Of a stretch of DNA of 64,000 bases, positions 8,995-16,864 are shown piece after piece. Position 1 is the first letter of the stretch; each line of letters opens with the position of its first letter. Origin of the DNA: an uncultured Coriobacteriaceae bacterium (GTDB lineage Bacteria; Actinomycetota; Coriobacteriia; Coriobacteriales; Eggerthellaceae). The stretch lies in NCBI GenBank assembly GCA_937937585.1, contig CALDCB010000004.1, forward strand, positions 80,312 to 144,311, in the 5' to 3' direction. A model generated the notes under the pieces. That model was not told the DNA's origin and ran no database searches. It saw nothing but the letters and a program-made list of their open reading frames with translations. The translations under genes were made by a program, and so were the position numbers.

Positions 8995-9927
8995 CTACAG
9001 CGCGATGAACTCGGCAGCGTTCTCGGCCGCCTGAGCGCCGTCGGCCACGGCTGTGACCACCTGACGCAGCGATTTGGTGCGCACATCGCCCGCAACGAAA
9101 ACGCCCGGCACGCTTGTTTTGCCCGACTCGTCGGCAACGATGTAGCCCGCACCGTCAAGCTCGAGCGCGCCCGCAAGGAAGCCCGTGCTGGGGGCATTGC
9201 CCACCGCGACGAAAACCGCGCTGGCGGCGATCTCGCGCAGGTCGCCGGTATTCACGTCCTTCACACGAAGACCCGTGACAACGCCTTCCTCAGAAAGGAT
9301 GGCCTCGGGGGTTGAATTCCAAACGAACTCGATGTTCTCCATCTCGGCCAGGCGCTGGTTGTACACGGGGGTTGCGCGAAGCTTGTCGCGGCGATGGACC
9401 AAGTAAACCTTGTTGCAGATGCGCGCAAGGTACAAAGCGTCGCCAACAGCGGTGTTGCCGCCACCAACGACGATGACATCCTTACCGCGGAAGAAGTTGC
9501 CGTCGCATGTGGCGCAATACGAAATGCCCTTGCCCTGCAGCTCATGCTCGCCGGGAAGACCAAGTTCGCGATGGTGGGCGCCGGTTGCCACGATGACGCT
9601 CTTCGCCGCATACGTGCCGTTCGGCGTGACGACCTGTTTGCGATCGCCGGAGAAATCGACACCCGTCACTTCCTCGGTGATGATCTTCACGCCGAAATTC
9701 AAAGCCTGCTGCTGCATATCGAAAGCAAGTTGCCAGCCCTCGGCGCCGTTCGGAAATCCAGGATAGTTCTCGACTTCGGACGTCTGCGCAAGCTGACCGC
9801 CCGGTGAGATGCGCTCGAACACGGCGACGGAAAGACCGCCGCGGGCAGCATACAGACCGGCCGTCAAGCCCGCAGGGCCCGCGCCGATAACGATGACGTC
9901 GAATTCATTGGCAGGTGCATCGCTCAT
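8995..9927 (-). CDS. trxB: thioredoxin reductase
   Basis: FAD enzyme that passes NADPH electrons to thioredoxin. The FAD-binding GAGPAG motif is near the N-terminus. The redox pair is CATC (C138, C141), the NADPH Rossmann motif is GGGNTA, and the C-terminal FAD motif is VFVAGDVR. It has 310 aa, normal for low-molecular-weight TrxB. The ORF starts at a GTG 15 nt further up, but AAGGAG sits 6 nt before the ATG at 9927, which decides the start. A thioredoxin gene lies at 15761. Confidence 0.95.
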   Translation of the reverse strand: MSDAPANEFDVIVIGAGPAGLTAGLYAARGGLSVAVFERISPGGQLAQTSEVENYPGFPNGAEGWQLAFDMQQQALNFGVKIITEEVTGVDFSGDRKQVVTPNGTYAAKSVIVATGAHHRELGLPGEHELQGKGISYCATCDGNFFRGKDVIVVGGGNTAVGDALYLARICNKVYLVHRRDKLRATPVYNQRLAEMENIEFVWNSTPEAILSEEGVVTGLRVKDVNTGDLREIAASAVFVAVGNAPSTGFLAGALELDGAGYIVADESGKTSVPGVFVAGDVRTKSLRQVVTAVADGAQAAENAAEFIAL

Positions 9928-9943
9928 AGGAAACTCCTTCACA

Positions 9944-10004
9944 AATGAAAAGTGCGCTTCGGTTCAGTGGCACCAGTATATGCCACGAACGGCGAAGCGC
10001 ACTT
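9944..10004 (-). terminator. long nested hairpin between the purine permease and trxB
   Basis: A 12-bp outer stem AAGTGCGCTTCG / CGAAGCGCACTT encloses GTTC/GAAC and GTGGCA/TGCCAC pairs. On the minus strand it is followed by TTTTCATTT. It fits a terminator of the upstream permease, but ends only 16 nt before the trxB start and so lies in the trxB leader. Confidence 0.75.
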
Positions 10005-10067
10005 GTCGTATCGGTAACTGCTTCATGCGGGGTCGCACGAAAGCCCGTTTGGATCCCGCGAAAGCAG

Positions 10068-11390
10068 TTACATGAAGATGAACATGACCAGGAAGGCCGC
10101 TGCGGCGATCCACATAAGAGGCTTGATATCGGAAGCCTTGCCCTGGGCAACTTTGATAACGACGTAGCTGATGAAGCCGAAGCCGATGCCGTTGGTGATG
10201 GAGTACGTGAACGGAATGCCCATGATAGTGATGAACGCGGGGAACGCGTGCTCGATGCGACCCCAGTCGATATCGGCGATCGAGGTCATCATAAGGTAGC
10301 CGACGACAGTAAGGGCGCCGCAGGTGGCAGAGCCCGAAACCATGCCAACGATCGGGGCGAAGAAGGCGAAGACGACGAACAGCGCGCTGATGACGAGGTT
10401 CGAGAGGCCCGTACGTGCGCCGGCGGCAGCACCGGAAGCGGATTCGACGAACGTGGTGACCGAGCTTGTGCCCATGAAGCCGCCGACAATGGCAGCAGCG
10501 GAGTCGACCGTCAGGATCTCCTGAATGTCCTCGACGTTACCCTCTTTATCCACGAACTCGCCTCGCTGGCCAACGGCCACGACCGTGCCCATGGTGTCAA
10601 AGAAGTCGCTCATCAAAAGCGAGAACACGAACAGAAGCAGCGCAGGCTGGAGGAACACCTGAAGAATGGCCATCTTGCCCGTCTGCGGATCGGTCTGGAA
10701 CGGAGCCGCGAATGCCGAGAAATCGAGGCCGAACTCCCACGACGTGGGCAGCGAGGTGACGCCGAACGGGATGCCGATGATCGTAGCCGCCACAATGGAG
10801 ATGAGCAGCGCGCCCTGAACGTCCATGACCGTGAGAATGACGGCGATCACAATGGAGATGATGGAGACGATGCAAGCCGGGGAGGTGAAATCACCCGCGC
10901 CGAGCAGGTTTGACTGGTTGTCGGCGATGATGCCGCCGCCCTTCAGGCCGATGAACGCGATGAACAAGCCAATGCCGATGCCGATGGCGATGCGCAGGTC
11001 GACGGGGATGGCGTCCATGATGGCCTTGCGCAGGCCGCAAACAACCAACACGAGAATGACGACGCCCTCAAGGAAGACGATCGCCATGGCCACGCGCCAA
11101 TCGATGCCCAAGCCGCCCGCGTCGCACAGCGTGAATGCGACGATGGCGTTGATGCCCATGCCGCTTGCCAAAGCCAAGGGCCTGTTCGCGATAAGGCCCA
11201 TGGCAGCTGTCATGATGGCTGCGCCAAAGCAGGTTGCCGTCAGTGCGGCATTGAACGGAATGCCCGCCGCCTGCAAGAACGTCGGGTTAACCGCGATGAT
11301 GTAAGCCATGGCCAGAAATGTAGTCAAACCACCGATGACCTCATTTCCAACCGTGCTTCCACGCTCGCTGATCTTGAAAAACTTGTCCAC
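10068..11390 (-). CDS. NCS2 family purine (adenine/guanine/hypoxanthine) permease, AzgA-like
   Basis: Membrane proton symporter for purine bases, with about 12-14 hydrophobic segments over 440 aa. The N-terminus FFKISERGSTVGNEVIGGLTTFLAMAYI matches the AzgA/PbuG branch of NCS2, as do GMGINA and the SSVTTFVESASGAAAGARTG segment late in the protein. The track-style ATG is 29 codons upstream in a poor context. The GTG at 11390 has AAAGGA 8 nt before it and matches family starts. Exact substrate cannot be told from sequence. I looked for a purine riboswitch upstream and saw none. Confidence 0.88.
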   Translation of the reverse strand: MDKFFKISERGSTVGNEVIGGLTTFLAMAYIIAVNPTFLQAAGIPFNAALTATCFGAAIMTAAMGLIANRPLALASGMGINAIVAFTLCDAGGLGIDWRVAMAIVFLEGVVILVLVVCGLRKAIMDAIPVDLRIAIGIGIGLFIAFIGLKGGGIIADNQSNLLGAGDFTSPACIVSIISIVIAVILTVMDVQGALLISIVAATIIGIPFGVTSLPTSWEFGLDFSAFAAPFQTDPQTGKMAILQVFLQPALLLFVFSLLMSDFFDTMGTVVAVGQRGEFVDKEGNVEDIQEILTVDSAAAIVGGFMGTSSVTTFVESASGAAAGARTGLSNLVISALFVVFAFFAPIVGMVSGSATCGALTVVGYLMMTSIADIDWGRIEHAFPAFITIMGIPFTYSITNGIGFGFISYVVIKVAQGKASDIKPLMWIAAAAFLVMFIFM

Positions 11391-11692
11391 GCTCGCAATC
11401 CTTTCTTTTTTTTCGTTGCCGGGGTGAGCCGCTATGCTGAACCCTATGCCGATCCAAGACATCGGGCGCCGCCTCAATCAGAGCGGCTCCATGAATGATC
11501 CCTTCACGCTAATTCACCGTGCAAAGTCTAGCACCCCACGGCCAAAAACGGCAGGCGGCATCCCCTTATGACCGCCAATTCGCCCGCAATGCCGTTCGGC
11601 GGCGGCGCGAAACCGCTCGGAAAAGCTGACCGGATAAAAACAGATACCCCTTGGCGTTTCCGATCGCGTAATACCCCCTTCTACCTGCGCAA
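11391..11692. other. intergenic region between the divergent purine permease and nrdD
   Basis: This stretch holds no gene I can support. The ORFs across it lack start signals. Near the permease there is a weak GCCGC / GCGGC pairing; otherwise I see nothing here. The nrdD-proximal part holds the NrdR boxes listed next. Confidence 0.5.
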
Positions 11693-11740
11693 ACACAATA
11701 ATTAGGGACTTTATGGTTTTAAGAACACAAGATATTGTGG
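11693..11740 (+). promoter_or_regulatory. two NrdR boxes upstream of nrdD
   Basis: Box 1 is ACACAATAATTAGGGA (11693-11708) and box 2 is ACACAAGATATTGTGG (11725-11740). The known NrdR consensus is a 16-bp palindrome close to ACACWATATATWGTGT. Box 2 matches at 14 of 16 positions and box 1 at 12. The 16-bp gap between them is the spacing seen in known NrdR operators. NrdR represses ribonucleotide reductase genes according to ATP/dATP. The nrdR gene is not in the window. Confidence 0.82.
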
Positions 11741-11852
11741 TTGCAAGCCTTTCTTTCCTAATCGCAATGACCTATGATCAACCCATCGCAAATCACCCCT
11801 CCACATCGTTCAAGCATGCCTTGGACAATGCTGTCAAAAGAAAGGCCGGGAT

Positions 11853-14075
11853 ATGAAGATCATCAAGCGCAACGGCTCCGAAGCTTTGTTCGACGTCACC
11901 AAGATCGCCAACGCCATCAGCGAGGCGAACAAGGAGGTCCCCGAATCCGAGCGTCTCACCGAGCGCCAGATCCAGTACGCTTCCGCCAACGTCGCGGATG
12001 CCTGCGAATGCGCCGGCCACACCGTCTCGGTCGAAGAGATCCAGGACCTTGTCGAAGACGAGATCATGCGCCTGGACAAGTTCGCCGTCGCGCGCAAGTA
12101 CATCATCTATCGCTACCTGCAAAACCAAAAGCGCCACAAGAACACGACCGACGACAAAGTTCTTGCGCTTATCGAATCCAACAACGAAGAAGTGAAGCAG
12201 GAAAACTCCAACAAGAACCCCTCCGTGGTTTCTGTTCAGCGCGACTACATGGCCGGCGAGGTTTCGAAAGACCTCACCATGCGCGAGCTTCTGCCGCATG
12301 ACATCGTCGAAGCCCATAACAACGGCCTCATCCATTTCCATGATGCCGACTACTTCGCCCAGCACATGCACAACTGCGACCTGGTGAACCTTGAAGACAT
12401 GCTGCAAAACGGCACCGTCATCTCGGGCACGCTCATCGAGAAGCCGCACAGCTTCTCCACCGCGTGCAACATCGCCACGCAGATCATCGCACAGGTGGCT
12501 TCCAGCCAGTACGGCGGCCAGTCCATCTCGCTCACCCATCTGGCCCCGTTCGTCGACATCTCGCGCAAGAAGATCCGCACTCAGACCCTTGCCGAAATGG
12601 ACAGCCTCGGATTCGAGGCCCCCAGCGAGAAGATCGACGAGATTGTCGAGGAGCGTCTGCGCGACGAGATCCGCCGCGGCGTCCAGATCATCCAGTATCA
12701 GGTCGTCACCCTCATGACCACCAACGGCCAGGCTCCGTTCATCACCGTCTTCATGTACCTGAACGAAGCGAAGAACGAGACCGAGAAGCACGACCTGTCC
12801 ATGATCATCGAGGAGATGCTCCGTCAGCGCTACCAGGGCGTCAAGAACGAGGCGGGCGTTTGGATCACGCCGGCGTTCCCGAAGCTCATCTACGTGCTTG
12901 AAGAGGACAACATCACCGAGGATTCGCCGTACTTCTATCTCACCGAGATGGCTGCGAAGTGCACCGCGAAGCGCATGGTTCCCGACTACATCTCCGAGAA
13001 GAAGATGCGCGAGTACAAACTGTCCAAGGGCGAAACCGAGGGCAACGGCGATGTGTACACCTGCATGGGTTGCCGTTCGTTCCTTACCCCCGACCGTTCC
13101 GGCAACGGCTATGACAACGTGGCCAACGCCGGCAACTACGAGCCGGGCAAGCCGAAGTACTACGGTCGCTTCAACCAAGGCGTGGTAACCATCAACCTGC
13201 CCGACGTCGCTCTGTCCTCGTACCGCGACATGAATAAGTTCTGGGAGATCTTCGACGAACGCCTCGAGCTTTGCCATCGCGCCCTGCGTTGCCGCCACGA
13301 GCGCCTGAAGGGCACGCTTTCCGATGCGGCGCCCATCCTTTGGCAGTACGGCGCCCTTGCCCGCCTGAAGAAGGGCGAAACCATCGACAAGCTGCTCTAC
13401 GGCGGCTACTCCACCATCTCGCTTGGCTATGCGGGCCTGTACGAGTGCGTCAAATACATGACCGGTTACAGCCACACCGACCCCGAAGCCACCCCGTTCG
13501 CCCTTGAGGTCATGCAGCATCTCAACGACAAGTGCACCGAGTGGAAGGAAGCCGAGAACATCGACTACTCCCTGTACGGCACGCCGTTGGAATCCACCAC
13601 GTACAAGTTCGCCAAGTCCCTGCAGCGTCGTTTCGGCGTGATCAAGGACATCACCGACAAGGGTTACATCACCAACAGCTACCACGTGCATGTTTCCGAG
13701 GAAATCGACGCCTTCCAGAAGCTGTACTTCGAAAGCCAGTTCCAGCGCCTGTCCCCCGGCGGCGCCATCAGCTACGTCGAAGTTCCCGACATGCAGGACA
13801 ACCTGCAGGCAGTCCTGCGCGTGATGCAGTACATCTATGACAACATCATGTACGCCGAGTTGAACACCAAGTCCGACTACTGCCAGGAATGCGGCTACGA
13901 CGGCGAGATCCAAATCGTCGAGGACGATGGCAAGCTCGTATGGGAATGCCCGAATTGCGGCAACCGCAACCAGGACAAGCTGAACGTCGCCCGCCGCACC
14001 TGCGGCTACATTGGAACGCAGTTCTGGAACCAGGGCCGCACGCAGGAAATCAAAGACCGCGTCCTGCATCTGTAA
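11853..14075 (+). CDS. nrdD: anaerobic ribonucleoside-triphosphate reductase (class III)
   Basis: Glycyl-radical enzyme that makes dNTPs under anoxia. Residues 1-95 form the ATP-cone allosteric domain. The glycyl-radical loop at the C-terminus is RRTCGYIG with the radical glycine at about G718. Just before it are two CxxC pairs (CQEC and CPNC) that bind zinc. The length is 740 aa, typical for the family. The ATG is preceded by AAAGG/CCGGG. nrdG follows 32 nt after the stop, forming an operon. Two NrdR boxes 110-160 nt upstream imply repression when dNTPs are plentiful. An obligate or strict anaerobic lifestyle is consistent. Confidence 0.97.
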   Translation: MKIIKRNGSEALFDVTKIANAISEANKEVPESERLTERQIQYASANVADACECAGHTVSVEEIQDLVEDEIMRLDKFAVARKYIIYRYLQNQKRHKNTTDDKVLALIESNNEEVKQENSNKNPSVVSVQRDYMAGEVSKDLTMRELLPHDIVEAHNNGLIHFHDADYFAQHMHNCDLVNLEDMLQNGTVISGTLIEKPHSFSTACNIATQIIAQVASSQYGGQSISLTHLAPFVDISRKKIRTQTLAEMDSLGFEAPSEKIDEIVEERLRDEIRRGVQIIQYQVVTLMTTNGQAPFITVFMYLNEAKNETEKHDLSMIIEEMLRQRYQGVKNEAGVWITPAFPKLIYVLEEDNITEDSPYFYLTEMAAKCTAKRMVPDYISEKKMREYKLSKGETEGNGDVYTCMGCRSFLTPDRSGNGYDNVANAGNYEPGKPKYYGRFNQGVVTINLPDVALSSYRDMNKFWEIFDERLELCHRALRCRHERLKGTLSDAAPILWQYGALARLKKGETIDKLLYGGYSTISLGYAGLYECVKYMTGYSHTDPEATPFALEVMQHLNDKCTEWKEAENIDYSLYGTPLESTTYKFAKSLQRRFGVIKDITDKGYITNSYHVHVSEEIDAFQKLYFESQFQRLSPGGAISYVEVPDMQDNLQAVLRVMQYIYDNIMYAELNTKSDYCQECGYDGEIQIVEDDGKLVWECPNCGNRNQDKLNVARRTCGYIGTQFWNQGRTQEIKDRVLHL

Positions 14076-14107
14076 CAACACGCCCGCACGAAACCGAGTG
14101 AAGCAGC

Positions 14108-14659
14108 ATGAACTACGGCAACATCAAATACTGCGACATCGCCGACGGCGAGGGCGTGCGCACCACCCTGTTCGTCTCGGGGTGCACGCATCACTGCAAA
14201 AACTGCTTCCAGCCTCAAACATGGGACTTCGACTTCGGCGAGGAATTCACCCCCGAAGTCGAAGAGGGCATCATCAAAAGCCTTGAGCCCGCCTACATCG
14301 ATGGGCTCACCATCTTAGGCGGCGAACCCATGGAACCGGCCAACCAGCACGCGCTAGCCCCGTTCCTTGCCCGCGTAAAGGAACACCATCCGCAGAAAAG
14401 CATCTGGGTATACACCGGCGATCTGTACGAGGACATCATCAACCCGGAAAGCACCCGGCACACAAGCGCCACCGATGCCTTGCTTTCCTGCGTGGACGTT
14501 CTGGTTGACGGTCCGTTTCAGGAAGAGAGGAAGGACATCACGCTTCGATTCCGCGGGTCAAGCAACCAGCGCATCATCGACATGAACGCCACGCGCAAGA
14601 ACGACTCCCTTACGCTTTGGGTTGACAAGCCCGTCTACTCAACGCACTCATTCGAATAG
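14108..14659 (+). CDS. nrdG: anaerobic ribonucleotide reductase activating protein
   Basis: Radical SAM enzyme that installs the glycyl radical on NrdD. The 4Fe-4S motif CxxxCxxC is C26, C30 and C33 (GCTHHCKNC). The glycine-rich SAM motif GGEP follows at about residue 75. It has 183 aa, the normal size. It starts 32 nt after nrdD and is surely co-transcribed with it. A hairpin after the gene probably ends the operon. Confidence 0.96.
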   Translation: MNYGNIKYCDIADGEGVRTTLFVSGCTHHCKNCFQPQTWDFDFGEEFTPEVEEGIIKSLEPAYIDGLTILGGEPMEPANQHALAPFLARVKEHHPQKSIWVYTGDLYEDIINPESTRHTSATDALLSCVDVLVDGPFQEERKDITLRFRGSSNQRIIDMNATRKNDSLTLWVDKPVYSTHSFE

Positions 14660-14693
14660 CCTCAACCTACGGGAGGGCAAGCAAAACCTCGAT

Positions 14694-14730
14694 AACGTCC
14701 AGCACGCAACACGCGCTGGACGTTTCTGCT
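14694..14730 (+). terminator. hairpin after nrdG
   Basis: 10-bp stem AACGTCCAGC / GCTGGACGTT followed by a weak T tract (TCTGCTT). It lies between nrdG and nfo. Confidence 0.6.
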
Positions 14731-14745
14731 TGACAAGGAGAAACA

Positions 14746-15579
14746 ATGCTCACCATCGGCTGTCATCTTTCAACCTCAAAGGGCTTTCTGGCCATGGGTG
14801 AAACAGCCCTGTCAATCGGCGCGGACACCTTCGCGTTCTTCACCCGCAACCCTCGCGGCGGGTCCGCGAAGGCAATCGACCCCGCAGACGCTGCGGCACT
14901 GCGCAACCTCATGGCCGACAACGGGTTCGGCACCTTGGTCGCCCACGCCCCTTACACGCTCAACCCCTGCTCGAACAAGCCCGAGACACGAGAGTTCGCA
15001 CGCATGTGCATGGAGGACGACTTGAAACGCATGGAGGCGGTCCCCTCAAGCTACTACAACTTCCATCCCGGAAGCCACGTCAAGCAAGGCGCCGAAACCG
15101 GGATAGAGCTTATCGCAGACCTCCTGAACGAGGTTCTCTCCCCCGCGCAAACCACAACGGTCTTGTTGGAAACCATGGCCGGCAAGGGCACCGAGGTCGG
15201 ACGAAGCTTCCAAGAGCTTGCCGAGATCATGAACCGCGTCGAACTGTCGGACCAGATGGGCGTGTGCCTTGACACCTGCCATGTTCACGATGCGGGCTAC
15301 GACATCGTGAACGATCTTGACGGCGTATTGGAGGAATTCGATCGCGTGCTGGGCATCGAGAAGCTTCGCGCAGTCCACCTTAATGACTCGAAGAACCCGC
15401 TTGGCTCGCGCAAAGACCGCCATGAATGCATCGGCGAAGGAGCCATCGGCATCGACGCTTTCGAGCGCATCGTGAACCACCCGAGCCTTCGCGATTTGCC
15501 ATTCATTTTGGAGACACCCAACGAACTTACGGGCTATGCAAAGGAAATAACGCTCCTGCGCGGCCTGACGCGCGAATAG
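14746..15579 (+). CDS. nfo: endonuclease IV (AP endonuclease)
   Basis: Zinc-dependent enzyme that cuts DNA at abasic sites in base excision repair. All family motifs are present: NFHPGSH, LETMAGKGTEVG, VCLDTCHVHDAGYD and HLNDSKNPLGSRKDRHECIGEG. It has 277 aa, the usual length. AAGGAG lies 6 nt before the ATG. A uracil-DNA glycosylase domain, which would generate abasic sites, is found in the fusion protein at 53017. Confidence 0.96.
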   Translation: MLTIGCHLSTSKGFLAMGETALSIGADTFAFFTRNPRGGSAKAIDPADAAALRNLMADNGFGTLVAHAPYTLNPCSNKPETREFARMCMEDDLKRMEAVPSSYYNFHPGSHVKQGAETGIELIADLLNEVLSPAQTTTVLLETMAGKGTEVGRSFQELAEIMNRVELSDQMGVCLDTCHVHDAGYDIVNDLDGVLEEFDRVLGIEKLRAVHLNDSKNPLGSRKDRHECIGEGAIGIDAFERIVNHPSLRDLPFILETPNELTGYAKEITLLRGLTRE

Positions 15580-15626
15580 AACGGCGGTTAAGCCCCAACA
15601 TCTACCCAAGTCCCATAAATGAAGAG

Positions 15627-15665
15627 AGTGGCTGAGAATCCAATTCCCAACCACTTTTTATTGTT
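15627..15665 (+). terminator. terminator after nfo
   Basis: Imperfect stem AGTGGCTGAGAAT / ATTCCCAACCACT with loop CCA, followed by TTTTTATTG. Confidence 0.65.
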
Positions 15666-15705
15666 TCCCTCTAGCTACGACCGTCAAAGGGGGTGCGCCC
15701 CTATA

Positions 15706-15738
15706 CATGAAGAAAGCTCCCCTTTCGGAGAGCTTTCC
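15706..15738 (-). terminator. hairpin after trxA
   Basis: Stem GAAAGCTC / GAGCTTTC with a GAAA-containing loop directly after the trxA stop on the minus strand. The T tract is poor. Confidence 0.5.
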
Positions 15739-15760
15739 ATTGCTTCAGATGAAACTGCGA

Positions 15761-16066
15761 TTAGAACAGGTTCAGGATCTGCTGCTTGGGCTGAGCGCCA
15801 ACGGCCTTGTTCTTGACCTTGCCATCAACGAAGGTGACGAACGTCGGAACGCCCATGACGCCGTACTTCTCGACCAGATCGGGGTTCTCATCGATGTCGA
15901 CCTTGTAGACATCGTAGGTGCCTTCGTTCTCGGCGGCGATCTCATCGATGGTGGGGGCCATCATCTTGCAGGGGCCGCACCACGTTGCAAAGAAGTCCAC
16001 GAGCACCGGCTTGTCGGAGTTCAGGACCTTAGCGTCAAAATTCTGAACGGTTACTTCCTCGACCAT
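15761..16066 (-). CDS. trxA: thioredoxin
   Basis: Small cytoplasmic dithiol carrier. The active site is W29-C30-G31-P32-C33 and the cis-proline loop is GVPTF. The length of 101 aa is normal for the family. A strong SD (AAGGAGG) lies 5 nt before the ATG. It probably works with the reductase encoded at 8995. Confidence 0.96.
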   Translation of the reverse strand: MVEEVTVQNFDAKVLNSDKPVLVDFFATWCGPCKMMAPTIDEIAAENEGTYDVYKVDIDENPDLVEKYGVMGVPTFVTFVDGKVKNKAVGAQPKQQILNLF

Positions 16067-16167
16067 TTGATCCTCCTTGAATCATCTGTCGATTTTCTCT
16101 TCATGTCCAATCATTGTATCGCATGCTCGAACGTATCGAGACAGCGAAAGCAAAACGTAAACGACGA

Positions 16168-16683
16168 TTAATCGTTAGCGCTTCCATGCTCGCGTGCACC
16201 ATGGGCGCCTTCGGCGTGAGCCTGAGGGGCGCGACGACGACGCTGAGCGGGCGCTCCGCCAATCGGGGTCGTGCAATACGGGCAAACGCTCCACTCGGGG
16301 TCGAGAGCATGATGGCACGTCGGGCACAGGTTCTTCAAACGAGTGTGGCAGTTCGGGCAAAGAACGTAATCGTTCTCGACGGGGTAGCCGCAATTCGCGC
16401 ACTCGCCATACTTCATCAGCTCTCGCTGCTTCAAGGCGATCTCAAGCTCCTGCTCGTCACGATCGACCTTCATCAGCGGCGGACGAAGCAAGCAGTACGC
16501 GATGACACCAACGAACGGCACCAAAGCCAGAAGCGCCCATGCGTACCACAGCGTTCCACGCATGTACGCGTCACGCGCCGTCCAGATAATGGAGAGAATG
16601 TACAGGACGACCAGAACGACAATGACAGCCGTCAGGGCCGCCTGAAGCTCGGGAGTCCACAGCTGAGCCAACAAATCGCCCAT
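16168..16683 (-). CDS. membrane protein with double zinc ribbon
   Basis: No specific function is recognised. Two hydrophobic segments at about residues 15-33 and 43-65 give a membrane hairpin. A charged helix follows, then two zinc-ribbon units with four CxxC pairs in all (CANC, CPNC, CPTC, CPYC, residues 94-140). The last 30 residues are Arg/Ala/His-rich and probably disordered. DZANK-type ribbons are common in regulatory or scaffold membrane proteins. GAGG lies 6 nt before the ATG. It stands between trxA and valS in the same direction but with gaps on both sides. Confidence 0.75.
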   Translation of the reverse strand: MGDLLAQLWTPELQAALTAVIVVLVVLYILSIIWTARDAYMRGTLWYAWALLALVPFVGVIAYCLLRPPLMKVDRDEQELEIALKQRELMKYGECANCGYPVENDYVLCPNCHTRLKNLCPTCHHALDPEWSVCPYCTTPIGGAPAQRRRRAPQAHAEGAHGAREHGSAND

Positions 16684-16818
16684 GTTGATCCTCGTCTTCC
16701 TTTAATGGATGAACAAACAAATAGTCGATGATCGCGCAAAGCGACCCCGACTCGAAACGGTTACTGATTATAGCAAAGATGACTTTGTCACCCGCATTGC
16801 CAACCGCGACCACATAAT

Positions 16819-16858
16819 GCGAAGCCCGCAAACGCCTTTCAGCGCATGCGGGCTTCGC
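16819..16858 (-). terminator. hairpin after valS
   Basis: Perfect 12-bp stem GCGAAGCCCGCA / TGCGGGCTTCGC immediately after the valS stop. There is no clear U tract. Confidence 0.5.
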
Positions 16859-16864
16859 ACGAAG

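Noticed and set aside
11391..11570. Purine riboswitch before the NCS2 permease
   Set aside because: The conserved core and loop pairs of the purine aptamer are not found.
11793..14081. 762-codon open frame on the minus strand
   Set aside because: Antisense shadow of nrdD, whose motifs are complete.
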